A DNA stretch of 64,000 nucleotides from Campylobacter blaseri (lineage in GTDB: Bacteria > Campylobacterota > Campylobacteria > Campylobacterales > Campylobacteraceae). The stretch's first letter is position 1. Every line of letters starts with the position of its first letter. Shown here in pieces: positions 58,483 through 64,000 of this stretch. The notes below the pieces were generated by a model that saw only the letters and a program-made list of their open reading frames with translations, was not told where the DNA came from and did no database searches. Location: positions 1,240,001 through 1,304,000 of the forward strand of contig NZ_CP053841.1 of assembly GCF_013201895.1 (NCBI RefSeq), read 5' to 3'. Both the position numbers and the translations under genes were made by a program.

Positions 58483-58506
58483 AATACTATTTTTAAAAAC
58501 AGTATT
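58483..58506. terminator. AT-only hairpin, imperfect palindrome
   Basis: AATACT-A-TTTTT is followed directly by AAAAA-C-AGTATT, a 24-nt palindrome with one mismatch (positions 58489 and 58500). It lies between convergent genes and could end transcription from rodA. The all-AT stem is weak. Confidence 0.4.
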
Positions 58507-58548
58507 TAAGATTTTATATTATTAGCTTTATTTTATTTAAAATCTTAA
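58506..58548. terminator. 11-bp inverted repeat with 21-nt loop
   Basis: Positions 58506-58516 and 58538-58548 are exact reverse complements (TTAAGATTTTA and TAAAATCTTAA). This lies downstream of the ComEA-like gene on the minus strand and after rodA on the plus strand, so it may act bidirectionally. Confidence 0.45.
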
Positions 58549-58574
58549 TTTAAAAACCTAGTATCTATAATAAT

Positions 58575-58868
58575 CTATCTTTTATTACTACTATCTTTAT
58601 TGTTATCTTTGTTTTTTGTTATTGTTTTACCTGATATAGTTATATCATCTTTAATAACTTCAAATTTCTTATCACCTATTCCCTTTATATTTTTAATATC
58701 CTCTATCTTTTCAAATTTCTTATCTTTTCTATAATCTATTATATACTCTGCTGTCTTTTCACCAACACCTTTAATGCTCATAAGTTCCTCTTTTGAAGCA
58801 GTATTAATGTTTATTGCACTAAATAAGAATGTAAAGCTAAGTAGTAGTGTTAAAAGTAGTTTTTTCAT
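58575..58868 (-). CDS. ComEA-like helix-hairpin-helix protein
   Basis: 97 residues: a signal peptide (to about 17), two helix-hairpin-helix repeats (INTASKEELMSIKGVGEKTAE at 20-40, KIEDIKNIKGIGDKKFEVI near 56-74), and a Lys/Asn/Asp-rich tail. The layout matches the periplasmic DNA-binding protein Cj0011c needed for natural transformation in C. jejuni. Together with the two pseudopilins (22408-23344) it suggests DNA uptake ability. A minus-strand TATTAT -10 lies at 58899-58904 and AAGGA near 58877-58881. Confidence 0.88.
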   Translation of the reverse strand: MKKLLLTLLLSFTFLFSAININTASKEELMSIKGVGEKTAEYIIDYRKDKKFEKIEDIKNIKGIGDKKFEVIKDDITISGKTITKNKDNNKDSSNKR

Positions 58869-59054
58869 GATTGTTTCCTTTTTGAATTAATTACACCTAT
58901 AATATATCTAAATAAACACTTATTTATATTAATTATCAGAATTAGTTTAAATGGTTAAATAAATATGAAGTTTAAAATTTAGAGCACATATAATTCGTAT
59001 AAGTACCAATGCTTCTAAATAGCACCAAGCAAACAAAAATATATGTTTTATATC
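58869..59054 (-). promoter_or_regulatory. Promoter gap upstream of ComEA-like gene
   Basis: 186 nt of AT-rich sequence between the second ankyrin gene and the ComEA-like gene. On the minus strand TATTATAGG (58896-58904) forms a -10 about 30 nt before the ATG. No hairpin of note ends the ankyrin transcript. Confidence 0.4.
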
Positions 59055-59891
59055 TTACTTTTTAATTATCTCTTTAAGCTTTTCATCTTTTGTAAAGTTA
59101 CAAAAAATTTCAAACATAAATTTTTGTGATTGTTCTATATCTTTATAGTCTATATGTTTTAAATACTCATATGCCCATTTCATTTTTTCATCTCTAAAAT
59201 TTATATATTCATTTGAATGTAAAAAATTTTCTGCCTTTTTGCTAAGTTTTGTATCTTTTTTAAGTTCAAAACCTCTACTCCTAACAAAATCAAACAAATC
59301 TAAGCCAATACTATTAAAGACACCAAAATTCGGATTACCATTAAATTTGTTAAGATAAATTTGATAAAGTTTGAAATGCTTTTTATCATATAAAATACTA
59401 AAATATGGATTTGAGTATGCACCACTTAGTCTCCAATTTAATTTCCAAAAAGAGTTAATTTTTTCATTATCAAGTCCCATTTGTATAAATTTATCCATTA
59501 CTTTATCTGCATTTTTATCACCTCTATACAAAACTCCACCTAAAACTTCGACCATAATTGCTGGACTTAATAGTAAATTATCATAGCTTAACAAAATTTC
59601 AAGTATTTTATAATCAGCATTGGCAAAATCAGTAGCTTCAAAAAATACTTGGATAGGAAGCATATTATAACTATTTCTAAAATTTATTATCTCTGGGTTT
59701 GTATCAAGTATAGTCTTTATTTTGTTATAATCTTGTTCCATTATAGCATTTGATAGTTCATCAATTTCTTGATTTAAATTTTTGTTTATATTGGAATTTT
59801 TATAATTATTTAAGCTTTTATCCAAATCATTTGCAAAAGCTAAATTTGCAAATATAAAAAATGCAAACATTAAAGTTAAAATTTGTTTCAT
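59055..59891 (-). CDS. Secreted ankyrin-like protein 2
   Basis: 278 residues with a signal peptide cleaved after NLAFA (about residue 20). Poorly conserved ankyrin-type pairs follow (IMEQDYNKIKTILDTNPEIINFRN, MLPIQVFFEATDFANADYKILEILLSYD). The repeats are weak compared with the upstream paralogue, and the C-terminal half is mostly helical and charged. It starts within one base of the upstream stop. Its first 20 codons are near-identical to those of the upstream gene, marking a tandem duplication. Function unknown. Confidence 0.75.
   Translation of the reverse strand: MKQILTLMFAFFIFANLAFANDLDKSLNNYKNSNINKNLNQEIDELSNAIMEQDYNKIKTILDTNPEIINFRNSYNMLPIQVFFEATDFANADYKILEILLSYDNLLLSPAIMVEVLGGVLYRGDKNADKVMDKFIQMGLDNEKINSFWKLNWRLSGAYSNPYFSILYDKKHFKLYQIYLNKFNGNPNFGVFNSIGLDLFDFVRSRGFELKKDTKLSKKAENFLHSNEYINFRDEKMKWAYEYLKHIDYKDIEQSQKFMFEIFCNFTKDEKLKEIIKK
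59828..59891. repeat. Direct repeat of signal-peptide region, copy 2
   Basis: This segment (start of ankyrin gene 2) and 60778-60841 (start of ankyrin gene 1) match at roughly 85% of bases with no gaps. It supports duplication of the pair. Confidence 0.7.
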
Positions 59892-60841
59892 TAATTAATC
59901 CTTTTATTTAATAAATTTATAACTGCCACATTGCTATTTAATATGGCTATTTGATTTAATTTATAGCATAATTTATTATTATCGCACAAACCCTGTTTTA
60001 ACAATAGTTCTAATCCAGATATTTCATTTGTTAAAGCGTAATATTTTGCTAGTGTTGCAATAATGTTTTGATTTAAATCTTGTAAAGATTTTGTTCGAAA
60101 AATAGTTTTTAAATACTTTAAATTTGCATCACTTATTAATCTATAACTATCTTTAGTGGTAATTTGAAAAATATCTTGTGGAATTTTATTTTCAAATGAT
60201 AGTTTTATATTTGGATGATATTTTATAATTTCATTTAAATAATTACTTAGCATATAATCAATAATATCTTTATTGTTTTCATTTGTTAATTTTAAGTTTG
60301 CACCTTTTTCAATTAAAAATTTAAAAAATTCATAATTATCTGATATATAGCTAAATATCAAAGCAGAACTAGAACCATCTCCATTACTATCTTTAAAATC
60401 TACATTTGCCCCACTATCTACAAGAAGTTTTGCAAGAAGTATTCCATCTTTTAAATTGTCTGCTGTTGCTATCATTTGCAAAGGTGACATATTCTTAAAT
60501 GATGGAATTAAATAATCTAACTGTGGCTTATGTGCTAGTAGCAATTTAAGCATTTCTATGTCAAAATTGTCATTAAAAAGGCAAACATCTACGGCACGAA
60601 AGCCATTATGCTGGGTATTGATTATTTTTTTATCTTTTAAAAGAAAACTTTGTACTTCTTTCTTGTCTAAATTTTGGATTGCAAGAAAAAAATTATCCAT
60701 AAGTTGTATTTTTTTATTTATTAAATTCTGGTTTTTATCAAGTAAAGTTTGCTCATTATTTAAGCTTTTATTTACATCATTTGCAAAAGTTAAATTTGTA
60801 AATATAAATAATACAAAAATTAAAGTTAAAATTTGTTTCAT
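59891..60841 (-). CDS. Secreted ankyrin-repeat protein 1
   Basis: 316 residues with a signal peptide cleaved after NLTFA (about residue 20). Several ankyrin-type repeats follow: NGFRAVDVCLFNDNFDIEMLKLLLAHKP, MSPLQMIATADNLKDGILLAKLLVDSGANVDF and SSALIFSYISDNYEFFKFLIEKGANLKL, each matching the TPLh-x-A…h-x-LLL-x-x-GA pattern. The protein should be periplasmic or secreted. AGGAG precedes the ATG and TATAAT lies at 60876-60881. Partner unknown. Confidence 0.82.
   Translation of the reverse strand: MKQILTLIFVLFIFTNLTFANDVNKSLNNEQTLLDKNQNLINKKIQLMDNFFLAIQNLDKKEVQSFLLKDKKIINTQHNGFRAVDVCLFNDNFDIEMLKLLLAHKPQLDYLIPSFKNMSPLQMIATADNLKDGILLAKLLVDSGANVDFKDSNGDGSSSALIFSYISDNYEFFKFLIEKGANLKLTNENNKDIIDYMLSNYLNEIIKYHPNIKLSFENKIPQDIFQITTKDSYRLISDANLKYLKTIFRTKSLQDLNQNIIATLAKYYALTNEISGLELLLKQGLCDNNKLCYKLNQIAILNSNVAVINLLNKRIN
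60778..60841. repeat. Direct repeat of signal-peptide region, copy 1
   Basis: This is the upstream partner of 59828-59891. Identity falls away quickly beyond the signal peptide, so only the leader is well kept between the paralogues. Confidence 0.7.
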
Positions 60842-61331
60842 TGTTTTATCTCCTAGTAAAATGTAAATTTAGTATATTATATTTTAGTGATTATTTTACA
60901 TAAATACTTTTGAAATTCTTATAAATTTCTTGTAGTATTAAATAGCATTTAAAGAGCAGTAAAATACTATATAAAATTCTATAAAACTTTTTGTGGAATA
61001 GTGTAAAATATTTTTTACTTTAATTTTACTAAAATTAGCCACAAATAATGACAAATAAGCTCTTTTGGAAAAATATATATGTAAAGATAAACTAATGTAG
61101 TAACATATTACTAAAAATATTTATCCTAAAAATAAATTAGTCTATTAAAAGCAAAATTTAAAAACATATCTATAAAATTAGAGTGATAATATACAATATA
61201 GTGCAGATAATCAAACACATGATTGCTTATTGTAAATGCAATAGACAATAGATTACTAGTATGTATAAATGATAATTTTATAAAGTAATTGTTTATTGGA
61301 TTATTTGTAAGTGTAAGTTATAAATTAACAA
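60842..61331. other. AT-rich gap downstream of 5S rRNA
   Basis: 490 nt without a plausible ORF, tRNA or repeat array. It contains the ankyrin promoter near 60876 and short imperfect dyads such as ATTGC…GCAAT near 61224-61244. I could not recognise a clear rho-independent terminator for the leftward rRNA transcript. Confidence 0.6.
60876..60881 (-). promoter_or_regulatory. -10 element of ankyrin pair
   Basis: Minus-strand TATAAT about 35 nt before the ATG of ankyrin gene 1, followed by AGGAG (60850-60854) as a strong ribosome binding site. It gives the pair a promoter separate from the rRNA operon. Confidence 0.5.
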
Positions 61332-61451
61332 AGTCCGCAGCGACCTACTTTCCCACATCCCAGTAAGAGAGAGTATCATCAGCCACGACGAGCTTAGCTT
61401 CTTGGTTCGAGATGGAACAAGGCGTTTCCTCGTCTGTATAGCCACGAACAG
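61332..61451 (-). rRNA. rrf: 5S ribosomal RNA
   Basis: About 120 nt. On the minus strand it begins GTTCGTGGCTATA and ends GCTGCGGAC; these ends pair as helix I (GTTCGT with GCGGAC, allowing G-U). Internal landmarks include CCATCTCGAACC-type loop sequence and GGGAAAGTAGGTCGC near the 3' end. Ends are approximate by a few bases. Confidence 0.93.
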
Positions 61452-61895
61452 TGTTAAATAAAAAAACTATTTTAATTGATTAATAAAAGATAGTCTAATT
61501 AACTACTTTATTAAATTTAGTTCTCTTATTAAACACTGTTAAGTGTTAATCGTTAAAAGTCAAAAGTTTTAATGTAAAACATTTATTCTTGTTATTAATA
61601 TAAGTTTTATTACAAACTTAATCAACAAATATTTATTATTTGCCATTAATTAAGTTTTGGATTTGATAATACATTTGTGCAAAAGGTTGGACTATTTCAA
61701 ACAAGCTACCTTGTTGGTAGTGAGTGAAGAAATAGTTTGAGCTTTTGTGCAAAGATACTACAAAGCTAAACTTCTTTATCCTTAACAAGGAAGTGATGCT
61801 TATTATACCTTTATCTAACATTTACATAGTAAATGCGTAACTTTAGTGTTTGTTACTTTAAGTCGGACTTTGTTCGACTGATAAAAGTAAATTAA
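61452..61895 (-). other. 23S-5S internal transcribed spacer
   Basis: A 444-nt AT-rich spacer with no tRNA. AACAGTGTT beside the 5S (61448-61456) is the inverse of AACACTGTT at 61532-61540, a possible processing stem. A long imperfect hairpin spans 61674-61753. AGTCGGAC/GTTCGACT near 61860-61879 is a short dyad close to the 23S 3' end. A 61-codon reading frame here (61636-61821) is not convincing. Confidence 0.7.
61674..61753. repeat. 25-bp imperfect hairpin in the 23S-5S spacer
   Basis: Arms 61674-61698 and 61729-61753 pair over 25 positions: 19 Watson-Crick, 5 that are G-T on the plus strand, and 1 mismatch (61686/61741). An inner CTACC/GGTAG stem (61706-61710, 61716-61720) sits in the 30-nt loop. 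Because rRNA is transcribed leftward, the G-T pairs become C-A mismatches in the actual precursor. Confidence 0.65.

Positions 61896-64000
<2,105 letters not shown>

Larger units (their letters stand above)
58330..58574. other. AT-rich intergenic region after rodA
   Basis: 245 nt between convergent rodA and the ComEA-like gene. It holds no plausible ORF or tRNA. Two overlapping hairpins (next entries) are the only structure I see. Confidence 0.6.

Noticed and set aside
58330-58574. Possible small RNA or attachment site after rodA
   Set aside because: Only AT-rich terminator-like dyads are visible; no promoter or flanking direct repeats.
61636-61821. 61-codon minus-strand ORF in the 23S-5S spacer
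   Set aside because: It covers the spacer hairpin, has no clear Shine-Dalgarno and no recognisable protein.
61452-61895. Possible tRNA gene in the 23S-5S spacer
   Set aside because: No cloverleaf, no GTTCRANNC-type T-loop and no CCA end; the GC content is too low.

Overview
The window is about 64 kb of a very AT-rich Campylobacterota chromosome, almost certainly a Campylobacter species other than C. jejuni. Several blocks reproduce C. jejuni gene order as I remember it: MFS/membrane/AtpZ-like/hemL/cytochrome/folD/lepB (Cj0850c-Cj0856), the metG/fbp/mobB/slt/yggT/gltX/metallophosphoesterase/psd block (Cj0837c-Cj0847), the tatD-to-mrdA envelope block plus nadK/recN/aspS/adk (Cj06xx), and the nitronate monooxygenase/tyrS/spoT/rpoZ/pyrH/ftsX/ftsE/trmB/flpA/rluD/rodA block (Cj1270c-Cj1282). 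The blocks are rearranged relative to each other, so this is a different species. I cannot name it from sequence alone. Genes are packed with 1-4 nt overlaps, GTG and TTG starts are frequent, and -10 boxes are often preceded by TTTTGC, all typical of the genus.

Layout. 1-4833 (minus): two tandem MFS transporters, two small membrane proteins, hemL and a small cytochrome c. 5010-10913 (plus): folD, lepB, rpiB, apt, a DedA protein, pepA and ychF, ending at a perfect 14-bp hairpin. 11090-15592 (minus): a Mur-ligase-like protein without a P-loop, metG, a Cys-rich small protein, fbp, mobB. 15709-25177: a lipoprotein convergently overlapping slt, then yggT and gltX (minus), then mscL, a Crp/Fnr regulator, a phosphoesterase, psd, two pseudopilins and priA (plus). 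25174-36500: queC, ybeY, then a long minus-strand envelope run (mrdA, an MreD-like protein, engB, lptA, lptC, kdsC, hisB, rlpA, mltD, tatD, recN, nadK). 36583-39446 (plus): aspS, adk, ppa.

39489-41436 (minus) is a three-gene, translationally coupled PepSY membrane operon. It has a perfect TTGAT-N4-ATCAA (FNR-type) box centred near -41.5 of its predicted promoter. 41594-57175 is one long minus-strand gene run from rluD/flpA through trmB, ftsE, ftsX, a catalytically degenerate LytM/M23 protein, pyrH, rpoZ, spoT, tyrS, nitronate monooxygenase, a cell-wall amidase, mnmC and two small paralogous membrane proteins. rodA (plus) follows, then a ComEA-like protein, a tandem pair of secreted ankyrin-type proteins, and the 3' part of an rRNA operon (5S, spacer, 23S with an intervening sequence in the helix-45 region).

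Most genes are housekeeping. The parts most worth a second look are the PepSY operon with its FNR-type box, the FtsEX/degenerate-LytM/amidase grouping, the candidate MreD, the 25-nt perfect inverted repeat between the divergent gltX and mscL promoters, the structured 23S-5S spacer and 23S intervening sequence, and repeated tandem paralogue pairs (MFS, ankyrin, small membrane proteins, pseudopilins). I saw no CRISPR array, insertion sequence, prophage or tRNA gene.
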